49,746 nt of DNA from Kiritimatiellia bacterium (GTDB lineage: Bacteria; Verrucomicrobiota; Kiritimatiellia; RFP12; UBA1067). This document shows positions 1 to 10,800 of this stretch, in pieces. Location of the stretch: positions 1 to 49,746 of the forward strand of contig JAQIBS010000010.1 in NCBI GenBank assembly GCA_027858965.1, read 5' to 3'. The notes beneath the pieces are model-generated. The model searched no databases, had not been told where the DNA came from, and saw only the letters and a program-made list of their open reading frames with translations. Position 1 is the first letter of the stretch. Each line of letters opens with the position of its first letter. Made by a program: the position numbers and the translations under genes.

Positions 1-493
1 CCTCTTTGCGACAGGCCGCCGCCAGATCCTTCATCGGATCCTTTGCCCACGGCGTCGCATCGGTGATATTAAAGTCACATGCTTTTGAGTCATACATCGC
101 AAAGCCGTCATGATGCTTGGCTGTTATCACAATGTACTTCATCCCCGCATCTTTTGCCAACTTGGCAATAGCGGCCCCATCGAATTTGACTGGATTGAAT
201 TTACCTGCAAGCTCCTTGTATTTTTCAACCGGAATTCCAGCCATACGCGGGTGCATGATCCACTCACCAAAACCATAATACGTTTTGCCGTCCACCTTGT
301 TACCCAGTAGCGAGTAGAGACCCCAGTGAATAAACATGGCGTAGTTGCCCTCGTCAAAGAGCTGGCCGCGTTCGGCATTGTCAGCCCGCAGTTTAACAAC
401 CCTGTCCCCCCACATCTTATCCATGCTCTCTTCCGCAGCCAACAGCGGTACAGTTAAAAGCGCCAGAAATCCGGCCATTACAGTTCTTTTCAT
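1..493 (-). CDS. Alpha-L-fucosidase, GH29 (N-terminal part, cut by window edge)
   Basis: Seen: an open frame from ATG 493 to the window edge (about 164 residues, 3' end missing). It starts with a signal peptide (MKRTVMAGFLALLTVPLLAA) followed by the GH29 N-terminal barrel signatures MFIHWGLYS, GEWIM, KFNPVKFDG and AKHHDGFAMYDSK. A GGA-type ribosome binding site (AAGGAAAT) sits about 8 nt before the ATG. GH29 enzymes are retaining exo-fucosidases that release alpha-L-fucose from fucosylated glycans or fucoidan oligomers; the catalytic Asp lies beyond the window. The signal peptide implies export. It fits with the GH95 and sulfatase genes in a fucan-degradation role, although the exact linkage cannot be read from the sequence. 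Confidence 0.93.
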   Translation of the reverse strand, partial: MKRTVMAGFLALLTVPLLAAEESMDKMWGDRVVKLRADNAERGQLFDEGNYAMFIHWGLYSLLGNKVDGKTYYGFGEWIMHPRMAGIPVEKYKELAGKFNPVKFDGAAIAKLAKDAGMKYIVITAKHHDGFAMYDSKACDFNITDATPWAKDPMKDLAAACRKE

Positions 494-583
494 ATTCACG
501 ATATTTCCTTATTGATTATGGTGGTCAAGCCCTTACTCGAAGGGCAGGCAAAACGTGTTTGTCGTTAAAAAAATGTTTTCACT

Positions 584-666
584 AGTAGGTCGAGCGCTAC
601 GAGCTCGACCAGAAAATTATTGTTACTTGGGATCGGGCATCCCGCAGGCGCGGGACCCGACCTACT
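584..666. repeat. Nested palindrome in the 494-717 intergenic region
   Basis: An outer inverted repeat (AGTAGGTCG at 584-592, CGACCTACT at 658-666) encloses two inner palindromes: GGTCGAGC/GCTCGACC (588-595/603-610) and TCCCGC/GCGGGA near 640-655. This gives a three-way cruciform or RNA structure lying between the GH29 start and the 3' end of the next gene region. Apart from this element and the GH29 ribosome binding site I see nothing in 494-717. Confidence 0.75.
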
Positions 667-717
667 TTGCTCCGCTCCCGCTGCACCGTCTCCGGTGGCC
701 GATCAATCAGAAACAGG

Positions 718-2133
718 TCATTGAATCAGAATAATCGTTCCCTTCGGAATGGGGGCGGGAGCCACGATGAGGCTCACGTTATCCATAGAGGTCGAGCCGG
801 GATTTCCGTCCTCATCCTTAGCAAAAGCGATCAGGAAGTAGTCAAAATCAGCTGTATTCTGAACACCCGCGATACCCAGGTCACTGATGCTGATTGAAGT
901 TGAAAAGGTTCCACTACCTGTCAGCTCACCGGATATCGCTGTAGCGGCTGAGCCGAATCCCGTTGTCGCGCCATCCTTCAGGTTGAAGGCATCGAGCGTA
1001 CTGCCACCACTCCCCTCACTATTGGAAATTCCCCCGTTAGCAGAACCTTCAATGTTACAGACATAACCGATGGGCGTTATCGTTCCGGTATAGCCCCACA
1101 GGTGGGCGTAGAGCTTATCGCCAGGTGGCACCGAGTAGTCAAAGCTCAGATTCAAATGCGTGTTGCTGCAGGCGATATTATTGAAGGTCTGAAACAGGGC
1201 TGCTTCAGCGGGCTTGCTGAGTGGATATCCAGATGCAGCATTAGTACTTGAGTTCTCAACAACCCCTCCCGAGATGACCCATTGAGACATTGTCTCACTA
1301 TCCGGGCCCCAACACTTCCACCACCCCTGATCAAACTCACTCTCATAGGCGCGGAATGTAACTGGCACACTTCCACTGCTGAAATCATCCTGGAGAATAA
1401 CCGGGTTCATCTCGCTGATGAGACTCAGGTTGTCCACGGAGGTCGTGCCAGCCGTCCCGTCTTCGTCTTTTCCAATGCCGATCAGATAGTAGGTGAAATC
1501 ACCGGCGGTTTTGACTCCCGATATTCCAAGACTTGCGATATTGATTACCACTTCAACGGTACCGCTGCCTGTCAGTTCCCCGGATATAGCCGTACCGGCT
1601 CCGCCAAATCCAGTGGTCGCTCCGTCCTTCAGGTTAAAGGCATTCAGTCCACTCCCACTGGAACCTTCATCATTACTGACGTTGCCGTTAGCCCCACCTT
1701 CCATATTAGAGACCCAGCCGGAAGCTGTTACGACAACCCCGGTATATCCCCACAAATGGACGTAGAGGGTGTCACCGGATGCAACCGAGTAATCAACGCT
1801 AAAACGCAGATGACTGTCACTGTTAGCAGTATTGCTAAACACTTGAGTTAAGGGTGATTCAGCAGCGGTGCTGAGTTTATACCCGGTTGCGGCTACTGTG
1901 CTTGCATTAGATACCACTCCATCCCCGATTGCCCAGGCTGACGCAACCACATCACTGTACCCCTGAGCCTTAACCCATCCACTGTCAATCTGACTCTCAT
2001 ACGCACGGGCAGTCGGCGTAATACTGCCACTACTGAAGTCATCCTCAAGGAGGACTACGGCCTGCGAGTTGAGCCCTGCAAAGAGCAGGGTGAGGGCTGT
2101 AAGCCCCAATAGTTTATTGATACATTTTTTCAT
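718..2133 (-). CDS. Secreted two-repeat beta-sandwich-like protein with C-terminal GTIILIQ tail
   Basis: About 471 aa, function unknown. ATG 2133 is preferred over the longer open frame (2229) because AGAGGTG lies just upstream and a classical signal peptide follows (KKCINKLLGLTALTLLFAGLNSQA). The mature protein is two tandem homologous units of about 220 aa, each starting DDFSSGS and containing LWGYTG, AFNLKDGATTGFG, AISGELTGSGT and a final D-N-[LV]-SLI strand. The second unit is almost identical to a segment inside the autotransporter-repeat protein at 29058-31988. The C-terminus is a short proline-containing linker (VAPAPIPK) and then GTIILIQ-stop, the tail shared by five proteins in this window. 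The shared tandem-repeat promoter lies 127-197 bp upstream. No catalytic motif seen; a glycan-binding or surface role is a guess. Confidence 0.85.
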   Translation of the reverse strand: MKKCINKLLGLTALTLLFAGLNSQAVVLLEDDFSSGSITPTARAYESQIDSGWVKAQGYSDVVASAWAIGDGVVSNASTVAATGYKLSTAAESPLTQVFSNTANSDSHLRFSVDYSVASGDTLYVHLWGYTGVVVTASGWVSNMEGGANGNVSNDEGSSGSGLNAFNLKDGATTGFGGAGTAISGELTGSGTVEVVINIASLGISGVKTAGDFTYYLIGIGKDEDGTAGTTSVDNLSLISEMNPVILQDDFSSGSVPVTFRAYESEFDQGWWKCWGPDSETMSQWVISGGVVENSSTNAASGYPLSKPAEAALFQTFNNIACSNTHLNLSFDYSVPPGDKLYAHLWGYTGTITPIGYVCNIEGSANGGISNSEGSGGSTLDAFNLKDGATTGFGSAATAISGELTGSGTFSTSISISDLGIAGVQNTADFDYFLIAFAKDEDGNPGSTSMDNVSLIVAPAPIPKGTIILIQ

Positions 2134-2259
2134 AGGACACCTCTTTAATTTCCACACAAGGAATTTTTTTGATTTGCGATACATACCTGAATAGCACTCG
2201 CCACCCGGCACACACTGAAACATGGGCACAGCTCCATCGTCACACCCATATCTTTTAGT

Positions 2260-2330
2260 ATTATATTACACCCCTGAATACCATAAACACAACGGACAAA
2301 TCGTGCAAAAAGCGGTCAGATCGTGCAAAA
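2260..2330 (-). promoter_or_regulatory. Tail-family promoter module 1 (tandem operator, -35, -10)
   Basis: Plus-strand reading: unit A CGGACAAATCGTGCAAAA at 2293-2310, unit B CGGTCAGATCGTGCAAAA at 2313-2330, period 20 bp. On the minus strand this abuts a -35-like TTGTGT (complement of 2287-2292), and TAATAT/TATAAT hexamers lie at 2263-2268 / 2260-2265. It precedes the gene starting at 2133. Direct repeats two helical turns apart next to a -35 box resemble AraC-type activator sites; the regulator is unknown. Confidence 0.72.
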
Positions 2331-2372
2331 TATTTTGACTTCGTCAAAATATGCGATTCCGCTACGCGGAAT
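2330..2372. repeat. Hairpin pair upstream of operator 1
   Basis: Two perfect hairpins: ATATTTTGAC-TTC-GTCAAAATAT (2330-2352) and ATTCCGC-TAC-GCGGAAT (2356-2372). On the minus strand their loops read GAA and GTA, both GNA triloops closed by C-G. They sit between the upstream gene's stop (2431) and the operator; they may insulate or terminate, or be REP-like elements. Confidence 0.8.
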
Positions 2373-2430
2373 ATAGAAGAGTACTAGGTCCCCGCAAGCG
2401 CGAAGGTCGGCTTGATCTTACCAAACTGCA

Positions 2431-5400
2431 TTACCTCACCATAATAACAGTCGCCCCTAGCGGCGGCGGCGGTGGTGGATAGCTGTCATACAGACTCATG
2501 ATCTCTGCCGCACTCAACTCTATATTATAAAGCCGAACATCATCGATAATCCCATCATATGAGCGACCACCGTCCGTATCGTCGCCAAGTGTGGCAGCCG
2601 TGATCCCCGCCATTGTCCTGGTTTTTCCTGCTCCGCTGTGCCACAGCAAACCGTCCAGATAAATCTTCTGCTCGCCGGAGACGGAATTCTTGGTGAAGGT
2701 CCAGTGGCTCCACCCTCCCTTGAACTCTGAAGCACCGGCGCTCTTGCTTATACGGTCATAGGCGGATCCACCGCTATTGCCTGCATCCCAATAGACATTG
2801 GAATCGCCCCATGGAATATGGATATGAAGAACTCTGAAGCCGGAACCATCCAAAGCACTGAAGATTGTATCTGACCTCGGCTGCGTCGTATCCCCATACG
2901 CCCACATAGAGACCGTAATTTCGTTTAGTATGGAGTCGAAGGTCTCCGACTGCAGCGCAACCCTGGAGGTGCTTCCATTGAGCTCCAGCGCACCGCCATC
3001 CAGGCCGGACACCCAGGTGCCGTTGGAAACCGTTCCGTCAAAAGTATGTCCAGTCACTTCGGAGGCAACCACCCCGCTTCCGTCATCAAGGGGCCAGTGT
3101 GCAATCATCCCGTAGTAGATCTCTGATGCTACTACCGACACAATCCGTATCCGCCAACTATCTTCAAGATCAAGGGAGGGGCGAGTGATGTTGAACACGG
3201 CATCCATTGTGCCGTTCACACTCTGATACGCCTGATAATCGTCATTTTCATTCACATCCGCAGTCTCAACCGGCGTCCAGATCCCGTTTGCCCAACGCTG
3301 CGCTTGCAATGCCAGACCAGGCTCGACACCCTTGATCAGCACAGGCAGATAGCCAATACCACCACCATTTACGGTGAAGTCAGCGAGAACCTCCCCGCTT
3401 GTAGTTGAAGCCTGGATTTCCACCGGATAATTGCGCAACAAGTTGCCTTCATTTGCTGTGACTTCCAACTCTGCATTGTATCTGCACTCATCATGCACCG
3501 CCTGCCATGCGTTGGAACCGTATGTTTCGAGTCGGCTGATGAACTCAGCGTCGGCTCCCCAATAGAGATTGGTGCCCTTCGGCGGCATGATGAATTCAAC
3601 TTCACCTTCCACAACATCCCCGGCAGCGTAGGATCTACCGACCGAATCAGAACTTAGATCGAACATCATTCGATCCGTGCCGTAAGCGTTGCCATACAGG
3701 TGTAGATAGAGCGGCAACCTGAAGCCATTCAGTTTTGAATAGAGTGATATAATACCGCGCCTCGCCGACGTGACATAGGTGCCGGTGAGTTCATCATCAA
3801 CAGCCAACCACCGATTGTTAAAGGGGATCGGCGAACCCTTGTAGGTATCCCCGCCCGGGGAGGCGACACCCGAGAAAATCAATCCGCTTCCAGCACCAAC
3901 GTGATAATCGGTATAATCCGGACCGGTGTAATAATCAGCGGCCATTTGATGAAAAACGAGGCGTTCAGGAGAAACCACATCCTGTAGAAATTCATATTTG
4001 TAACCGTGAAAACGTCGATGATAATCCATAGTCCGCACCGCACGGGCCGTATATGTGTAGCGGATTTTATCGTCATCCGTCACCCCGGAGTAAAGCACCT
4101 CGGTCATGTTCGGCCCCGACCAGCGATAAGCGGTCTTCACGCGTTTCACATGTCGGTAGGTGTCATTATCATCGCGATAAATCAGATTGTCGCCACCACC
4201 GGAGTTTTCGGTCCAACTGTGGGCAGTGCCCGATGTATAACCCAAGGTAAAGGCCGGACGCACGTCGCACATGAAAGCAGCACCGGCATGCAAGGTGGGA
4301 TCGTACGTGCACGTTTCACCCCAGGCACCAAGCGCACTTTCATCCCACTTCCAGTTCTTACCCCAACCAATCAAGCATAGCTGAGAGTGCGACACAGCCC
4401 CCGCACCGGCCCAGTACCCAAAGACAACCCGTAAACGAAACCGCCTGGTTTCTCCCCCAGCCAGGTGGAGCATCGTATATCCGCGCAGCCATGATCCTTG
4501 ATGAATTGTAGGGTTTTCGGTATCCCTGTGCCAGTTTTTGGAAATCTGCACTGGTATGCCAGTGGGACGGCCATCGCTCTCTTCACAGAGCAGCATTATC
4601 GTGCCTGTAATCGCCCGCGGTGGAGGCTGATCAAAGACCAATGAAATATTCGCCGCGGTAGCCCCCGGGTTGGTCACTTCAATCACATGCTCATCCACCC
4701 GGTCGATGGCGGCCGGATAGCTGACGCCGGCAGCGGGCACGTCGATGTGGAAGGCGTGTTCATCTTCGTCAAAGCGAACCGCCAACACAGCGGAGGTGTT
4801 CCGATTATACGCCTCTGTAACATAGGAGCTGGCATTCAATACAGGCAAGGTAGTATCCAGATGAGGTGCCACTGCCAACACAGCCACATGATCCGACGCA
4901 ACGGTTTCGTGCAGGACACTTGCCGGTGAGAGCAGGCTGATTTTGGTCTGAGTCACACCGGCCGCATAAGCCGCATTAGAGGGGTCTGCCGGATCGGAGA
5001 AATCCAGTTTAAATACAATATGATCAGCCCAGCCAGTCACCTCAAAACGGCCGGTCAGATTCAGCACCGTATCATCCGCCGCTTTAAAAATAAGACCGAG
5101 ATGATCATAACGTTGAACGTAACGATTGCTCTGGATCAACCGCACTAATTGGTCTGAGGAAGTCTGCACATCCGCTCCGGTGCAGGTATACTCGACTCCG
5201 TCCTTGATCACCGAGAGCGATAGATCGGCTGGCGTAAACGCCGTCACGTCTTTATTCAGGTCTGCAAGATACCCGGCTCCGCTTAATGCGTTGTAGCCCT
5301 TGATATCCATGTCATCGCAATCCAGCATGAGACTGTAATAGCCTGTTTGCAGCACCAGATCCGGGTTGGCTCGCGCCGCAAAGTTATCCTCACTGCCGGG

Positions 5401-6149
5401 GCGGCGATGGCTGAAGGGCGTCGGTAAACCATTTTCAAAATACAGGAAGGTATAGTTCAACTCATTACCGGACACAAGTTCTCGTTGAACCAGTTTAATA
5501 TTGTCAATCCAGATATGGGCATCACTATTACCACTATCATCAGCAAAAAACTGCAGCGCGTAAAGCGCACTCACGGTTGGCGTGAATTGCACCGTGACGC
5601 TTTCGGCAACGCCATCATTACCAACTGTCGTCTTCTCGTCGAGCACGGTCACACCCGTTCCGTTCGTATGGACCAGAATGTTGTCATACCCATAGGTGAA
5701 TCGGACATCCAGAGCCGCCGTCACTGCCTTTGCTCCCCACATCTCGAATGTCAATTCGTATAGGTTCCCCGCGACCAGGGCAAAACCGCTCTGGGCCAGG
5801 ACATCAACTCCAGCAATATCTTCTCTTGCGTCAATCTGCGCACACCACTCACCGTCGGGGAAAGTGGCGATGGGCGTCACGGTGGTGTTCGTCGCTGCCG
5901 TATACCACGTGCGCCCCCCCCCGACCAATTGGCAACACCGCAAGCAGTGATTGTGCCGGCCGCAGCTGCCGTCCCCGTGCCCAATTCGCAGCCCTGGTTT
6001 TTCCAGTCTCCGGTGTTAAGGCTGTGATTCGTGGCCTCCTCAAAGCTGCCGTTCTGAATTATACTCGTCGCGGCTGTCACGACGGACGGCGCCAGGCATA
6101 GCATGACTACCCATATAACTACTCCAGTAAATTCAATCTTCTTACTCAT
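2431..6149 (-). CDS. Large secreted CBM/LamG-type protein with ATVIMVR tail, frameshifted at a G9 tract
   Basis: The gene is split into two frames. ATG 6149 (ribosome binding site AAGGAG) gives a signal peptide and NGSFEE...ACGVANWSGGG; the rest reads on in another frame as GGGRTWYTAATNT to the stop at 2431. They join across a run of nine G (plus-strand C 5914-5922); 10 or 7 G would restore about 1240 aa. Residues about 30-230 form a CBM4/9- or DUF642-like module (GSFE, FADDSG, HIWIDNIKLVQRE). Residues about 230-950 are a large region I do not recognise. The end is a LamG/concanavalin-like lectin domain (IAHWPLDDGSG, DGIIDDVRLYNIELSAAEI), a run of prolines and LGATVIMVR-stop. The ribosome-slippage, phase-variation and sequencing-error readings are not distinguishable here. 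Promoter module 2 lies upstream. Confidence 0.8.
5914..5922 (-). repeat. Homopolymer (G9 on coding strand) at the frame break
   Basis: Nine C on the plus strand inside the coding region of the 2431-6149 gene, about 78 codons from the start. The two halves of the gene meet in different frames exactly here. Because TC plus n G must be a multiple of three before CGC-ACG-TGG, n = 7 or 10 is in frame and n = 9 is out of frame. Confidence 0.9.
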
Positions 6150-6243
6150 AATCTATCTCCTTATGAATATTCTTTCTCCAGCGGGACAGCACCCACTGTT
6201 AAAACTGAACTATGAAATATAGACATCCATAAACATAAAAAAA

Positions 6244-6310
6244 ACTATAATGCAATAAACCTGACAACACAACGGACAATTTGTGCAAAAGTCGGACAGA
6301 TCGTGCAAAA
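6244..6310 (-). promoter_or_regulatory. Tail-family promoter module 2
   Basis: Plus-strand units CGGACAATTTGTGCAAAA (6273-6290) and CGGACAGATCGTGCAAAA (6293-6310), period 20. Minus-strand -35-like TTGTGT is complementary to 6267-6272 and -10-like TATAGT to 6244-6249, with a spacer of 17 bp. The start codon of the 2431-6149 gene lies about 95 bp downstream. Confidence 0.75.
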
Positions 6311-6352
6311 TATTTTAACTTCGTCAAAATATCCGATTCCGCTACGCGGAAT
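6310..6352. repeat. Hairpin pair upstream of operator 2
   Basis: ATATTTTAAC-TTC-GTCAAAATAT (6310-6332, one mismatch) and the perfect ATTCCGC-TAC-GCGGAAT (6336-6352). Same arrangement as at 2330-2372, here next to the divergent toxin gene. Confidence 0.75.
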
Positions 6353-6406
6353 ATGGGAAAAAAGCTATCTTGTTTTTAAAATAAAGGCGTGTTAATCTAT
6401 AACCAA

Positions 6407-6873
6407 ATGGAAAAAGTTTACATAGAGAGCACAATCCCATCATATTTAACTGCAAAACCAACCAGCAACCTCGTTACATCGGCCAGACAGTTCATGACAA
6501 GATGCTGGTGGATGGAATACCGGTTATTGTACCAATTATTCACATCAGATGTGGTTATCGTTGAATGTAAACGTGGTGATCTTGATGCTTCGAAAAAACG
6601 GCTGAAAGTAATATCCGACATTCCTGTTCTCGAAATCACAGAAGAAGTAATTAGTCTGGCAGAATTAGTGTTTAAAAACTACAGATCCCTGACAGAGCGA
6701 GAGATGACGCATTTCATATAGCAATTGCCTGTTATCATAAAATGGACTACCTTCTCTCTTGGAACTTCAGACACATTGTTAACGCCTCATTGATAAAAAA
6801 GTTGCGAATTATCACAAGCGAAGCGGGATATGACCTACCACAAATTTGCACACCAGAGGAGCTGATCCCATGA
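6407..6873 (+). pseudogene. PIN-domain (VapC-like) toxin, frameshifted
   Basis: The first frame (ATG 6407; an upstream GTG at 6389 is also possible) gives MEKVYIESTIPSYLTAKP, a WW-E-Y motif and the alternating pattern of the PIN-domain family paired with a small MKDEI antitoxin. It stops at 6721 after EREMTHFI. The continuation DDAFHIAIACYHKMDYLLSW followed by N-F-R-H-I-V-N-A lies in another frame to TGA 6873, so one base is missing near 6700. The break falls just before the conserved acidic pair and H-I-A-I-A helix needed for the RNase active site, so the product is probably inactive. The stop overlaps the next gene's ATG (ATGA). PIN toxins cleave RNA and are neutralised by the partner antitoxin. 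Confidence 0.8.
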
Positions 6874-7070
6874 AAGACGAAATACTTGAAGATATTTGGA
6901 AAGTAAAAGAAGGGATATCAAAGGAAGCCCCTGGTGGTTTTCTAAACCTCGCTTCTTATATCAAAAAAGAAGCCGCGGAAATACGAAAAACCCACCCCTT
7001 TTCCAAGGGCATATCATACCCTGCCCCGAGCTCCAAAATTATGACCTGCAATGAAGAAATCGATTACTAA
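6870..7070 (+). CDS. Small antitoxin-like protein (MKDEI family), partner of the PIN protein
   Basis: 66 aa, ATG 6870 overlapping the toxin stop by 4 nt, which implies translational coupling. The start MKDEILEDIWKVKEGI matches the short acidic or alpha-helical proteins that normally follow this type of PIN-domain gene. A longer frame from 6846 exists but the overlap supports 6870. The partner toxin is frameshifted, so this antitoxin may be an orphan in decay. Its role as antitoxin is inferred from position and N-terminal similarity only. Confidence 0.7.
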   Translation: MKDEILEDIWKVKEGISKEAPGGFLNLASYIKKEAAEIRKTHPFSKGISYPAPSSKIMTCNEEIDY

Positions 7071-7095
7071 ATCATCCTAGGGTGGTTGAAAAATA

Positions 7096-7747
7096 CTATC
7101 GCCGCAAGGGTTTAGCGCCACGAAGCGGATCCGCCACGCCGCCACGATTCGGACAATCGTCGCCCATGCGGTTTTTATGTCCATTGCTGCGCCCGAAATA
7201 CCACGGGCCGTTGTCGCTCGTAAAAATGACGTAGGTGTTATCGTCGAGCCCTTCGGCTTTCAACGTTTCGAGGATCCGTCCGACATTCCAGTCGATCTCT
7301 TCGACAACATCGCCGTAGAGCCCGCCCGCCGACTTGCCTTTAAAATTATCAGATACAGCCAACCTCACATGCGGCATGGTGTGCGCCAGATAGACGAAGA
7401 AGGGTTTCTCTTTATTCTGCTTAATGAAGCTGATCGCCTCGTCGGTGTAGCGACGCGTCAACTGGCTCATATCCGCATTCTGCTCAATCATCTTTTCAAC
7501 GCGCAACAGGTTTACAGTGTGATCATTACTCGTCGGCGTTCCGAAAAAGGTATCGAATCCCTGGCGGGTCGGGAGCAGTTTCGGCAAATAGCCCCATTGA
7601 GCGTGTCCCGCAAGATCCCATTTACCCAGTGCCATCGCAAAAGATAACGATAAAGTTCGGCTTGACTACTTCTGCCGCGCGAGCGTGAGTAAGGACTACT
7701 GCCAGCAACCCCGCGAATCCCCATTTCAAAATACTTCTACCCTTCAT
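7096..7747 (-). pseudogene. Sulfatase with the catalytic core deleted
   Basis: Minus strand from ATG 7747: signal peptide MKGRSILKWGFAGLLAVVL and the first sulfatase strand KPNFIVIFCD, then a stop at about 7630. At the same point another frame continues as MALGKWDLAGH, which in intact sulfatases lies roughly 90 residues later, and runs through AHTMPHVRLAV, EIDWNVG and IFTSDNGPWY to RGGVADPLRGAK before an early stop at 7096. The segment holding the formylglycine motif C-x-P-x-R is therefore missing, and the C-terminal domain is gone too. This is a deletion remnant that cannot be catalytically active. Confidence 0.88.
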
Positions 7748-7827
7748 TCGTCTTTCTTCCTCAAACGATTTGATTGGCTCCAAGCGCTAACGTAATTGCG
7801 ATTATTTTAATACTGGGTTACTCAAAG

Positions 7828-10800
7828 TTAAAAACTTTTTGGCATGACAGAGATTTCCTGCCCGCTCTTTAGAGTGAGTATTTTTGACTTACCATTGTAG
7901 ACTACCTTCACCTGCTGAGGACTATTGTTACCAGCTGATATTCTGGCTTTATCTAACTGGCCGTCGTTCCAGCTGATATCCACGGTATAACCACCCCTGG
8001 CACGGAGACCTTTAATCGTGCCTGTAGGCCATTGTTCCGGAAGTGCCGGCAGCAATTTGATTTCATCATTATGACTGTGGAGCAGCATTTCCGCAATCGC
8101 TGCTGTTGCCCCGAAGTTTCCATCAATTTGAAATGGCGGATGGTTATCCCAGAGATTATCCAGCGTGGAGCGCGTGAGAATTGCGTGCAGATTCTCGTAT
8201 GCGCGTTCCCCGTCAGAGAGGCGCGCATACATGCCGATTGTCCAGGCGCGGCTCCAACCGGTGCCGGCCCCTCCCCTGGCAAGTCGCCCGTCAATCGCCT
8301 TTGTTACGGCATCGCGCATCTTCGGGTCTTCGTCCAGATTGATCTGGTTTCCTGGATAGGCACCAATAATGTGTGACATATGGCGGTGACCGGGTGAAAC
8401 CTCTTTAAATGGCAATCTCCATTCCATCAGACGTCCGTCATCACCTACCCGCGGACGATATACCTTAGGAATGGTTGCCCGGACCTTCTTCACAAATGCG
8501 TCCTCTTGTTTCCCTATCGCTTCAGCCGCTTCGACATAGTCGCTTAAAACCTGAAGGATCATGAACTGGTCGAAACTGTTGCCAGCACTCAGGGCGGCCC
8601 GCTGTTCCTCTCCATTCTGATCGGTATAGCCGAATGAATTTTCAGGGGAGCAGGCAGGACGCGCCATAAGCGTACCCTCGGGCCCAGGAATCAACCATGA
8701 ATCCACGAACTCCGCAGAAGCAGTAAGAATATCCCAGTTCTTCTCAAGAAAACTCTTGTCCCTGTTAAAGCGGTAGTGTTCAAGGATATGAAAGGTCATC
8801 CACTGGCCGCCAAAAAAGGAACCGGAATAGAATGCCCGCGTGCTCATGAGCCGGGCATTGCCCCACATATCAGAACAATGCCCCATGCACCAGCCTTTCA
8901 TGCCAAGACGCCTGGCCATCTCTTTCCCGCTGGACTGGTAAGAACGGATCAGATTGAAGAAAGGATTGTGCATCTCTCCGAGATTAGTAGTCTCCGCCGG
9001 CCAGTAGTTCATCTGAATATTGATATTGAGATGATAATCAGAACCCCACGGAGCACGCTTATAAGGATTCCACAGACCTTGCAGGTTGGCTGGCAGGCAG
9101 CCCGGTCTTGAGGAAGCTATCAGCAGATAACGCCCGAACTGGAAATAGCTTTCCATCAAATCAGGATCATCATGAGCACCAGCTTTAAGACGTTCCAGCC
9201 GCAGCCTCGTCGGTTTGCTGCGAATGCTGTCCGCAGTACGGCCAAAATCCGACTGCACTCGATTGAAATATTTCTGGTGGTCTGAAACAGCTGCCTGCCT
9301 GATCTGGTCAGGAGTTTTCCCCTTCAGCGCATCCAGATCAGCAGAGGCTTTCTTCTGCCAGCCGTCAGGAAGTTTCTTCGCAGGCTCAAGGCGATTAAAA
9401 TCAGTCGACGCTGACAAGTAAAGCGTAACGTCAGTGGCCTGCTTGACTTCCAGAGCATCGCCCTGTGCGGATACTGCAGTGGTATTGGCAACACGCACAC
9501 GACTGAGGAAGCGGGTTCCCGCGTTGCCGTCTGCTGAGGCGTTTTTAACCAGATCGCTTCCCTCGACCTTGGCCCCGTCCATGCTCACGCGGAGGTCTAT
9601 GGGCTTTTGCGCTTTGACCGAAACAGCCACGACATCGTCTGGTGTGCTTGCAAATACTTCCTGCGTGATGGTTGAGCCGTCTGCCAGTGTGTAGATCGTA
9701 CGTGCTATTCCCGTCTTGAGATCAAGAGTACGGATGGTATTTTGGATGCCAGCCGTGTTCCGGTAATCCAGCTTAAGCCAGCCTGCGAGCTGATAACTGT
9801 TCGGATATCTTTTCTTGCTGCCGCCGCCACAGATATGGGTCTCGAAATATTTATCCGCAGCCTGAAAATCTCCTGCCGCTTCCAGTTCTCTCACTTTTTC
9901 CAGATGCACGAAGCTGTTCTCAGCCATGAACATGGGGTCATGGTTCTCCCAGATGGTCTCTTCATTAATTAGAATGCGTTCACCCGGAAACCAGGAAAAG
10001 GGCATGGCTCCCATACGCCCATTCCCCACAGGGTATGCCGCTTCAAAATCATAGGCAGGGAAGTCGTCCCATATAACGAGATCGTCGGCCGAAGCATAGG
10101 CGACAGGTTCAGGAATAGGCGGTGCGGCATCCTTGTATTTAGAAAGCAATCCCGCAACAATTTTTGCCATCACAGCAGCACCGGCTTCATTGGGGTGGAC
10201 TTTATCAGGAAAGAACTCAGGATGACTTTTTAGCGGCGTATAGAGATCGATCACGGGAACCCCGGCTTTACGGCCGATATAGTTGATACGTGGAATAATC
10301 TCATCGCGCACAACTCTGTCGTTGATCCCCCATCGTTCGGGAAACACCGGGACGGGCCTGCATATCCAGACTACAGGTTTGCTTTCAAGATGCGCAAAGG
10401 TGTTGATCAGTTTGAGATAGTCACCGATATAACCCCTCTTATGCTTCCAGTTCTCCGGATTGGAATCATTGGTGCCCAGCTTGATTACAACCACATCCGG
10501 CTTCAAGGCCAAAGCAGCCTTGTATTGCGATGTTTTAGTATAAGGCGCAACTCCACGATTCAACAGGGTGCATCTGCTTACGCCAAAGTTTTTAACCTCC
10601 CAGCCATCTCCAAGCATTTTACCAAGTTGTGCAGGATAACTGTCGTTGGCACGGTCCGCTACACCGGAGCCGGCTGTGATGCTGTCACCCACACAGGCGA
10701 CCTTAATTTTAGCAGTGTCTTCTGCGCTCACCCCATGCGTGATGAATACTATTAGTACTGCAACAATCGTAATGTTCATTCGGCGATATAACCCGGCAAG

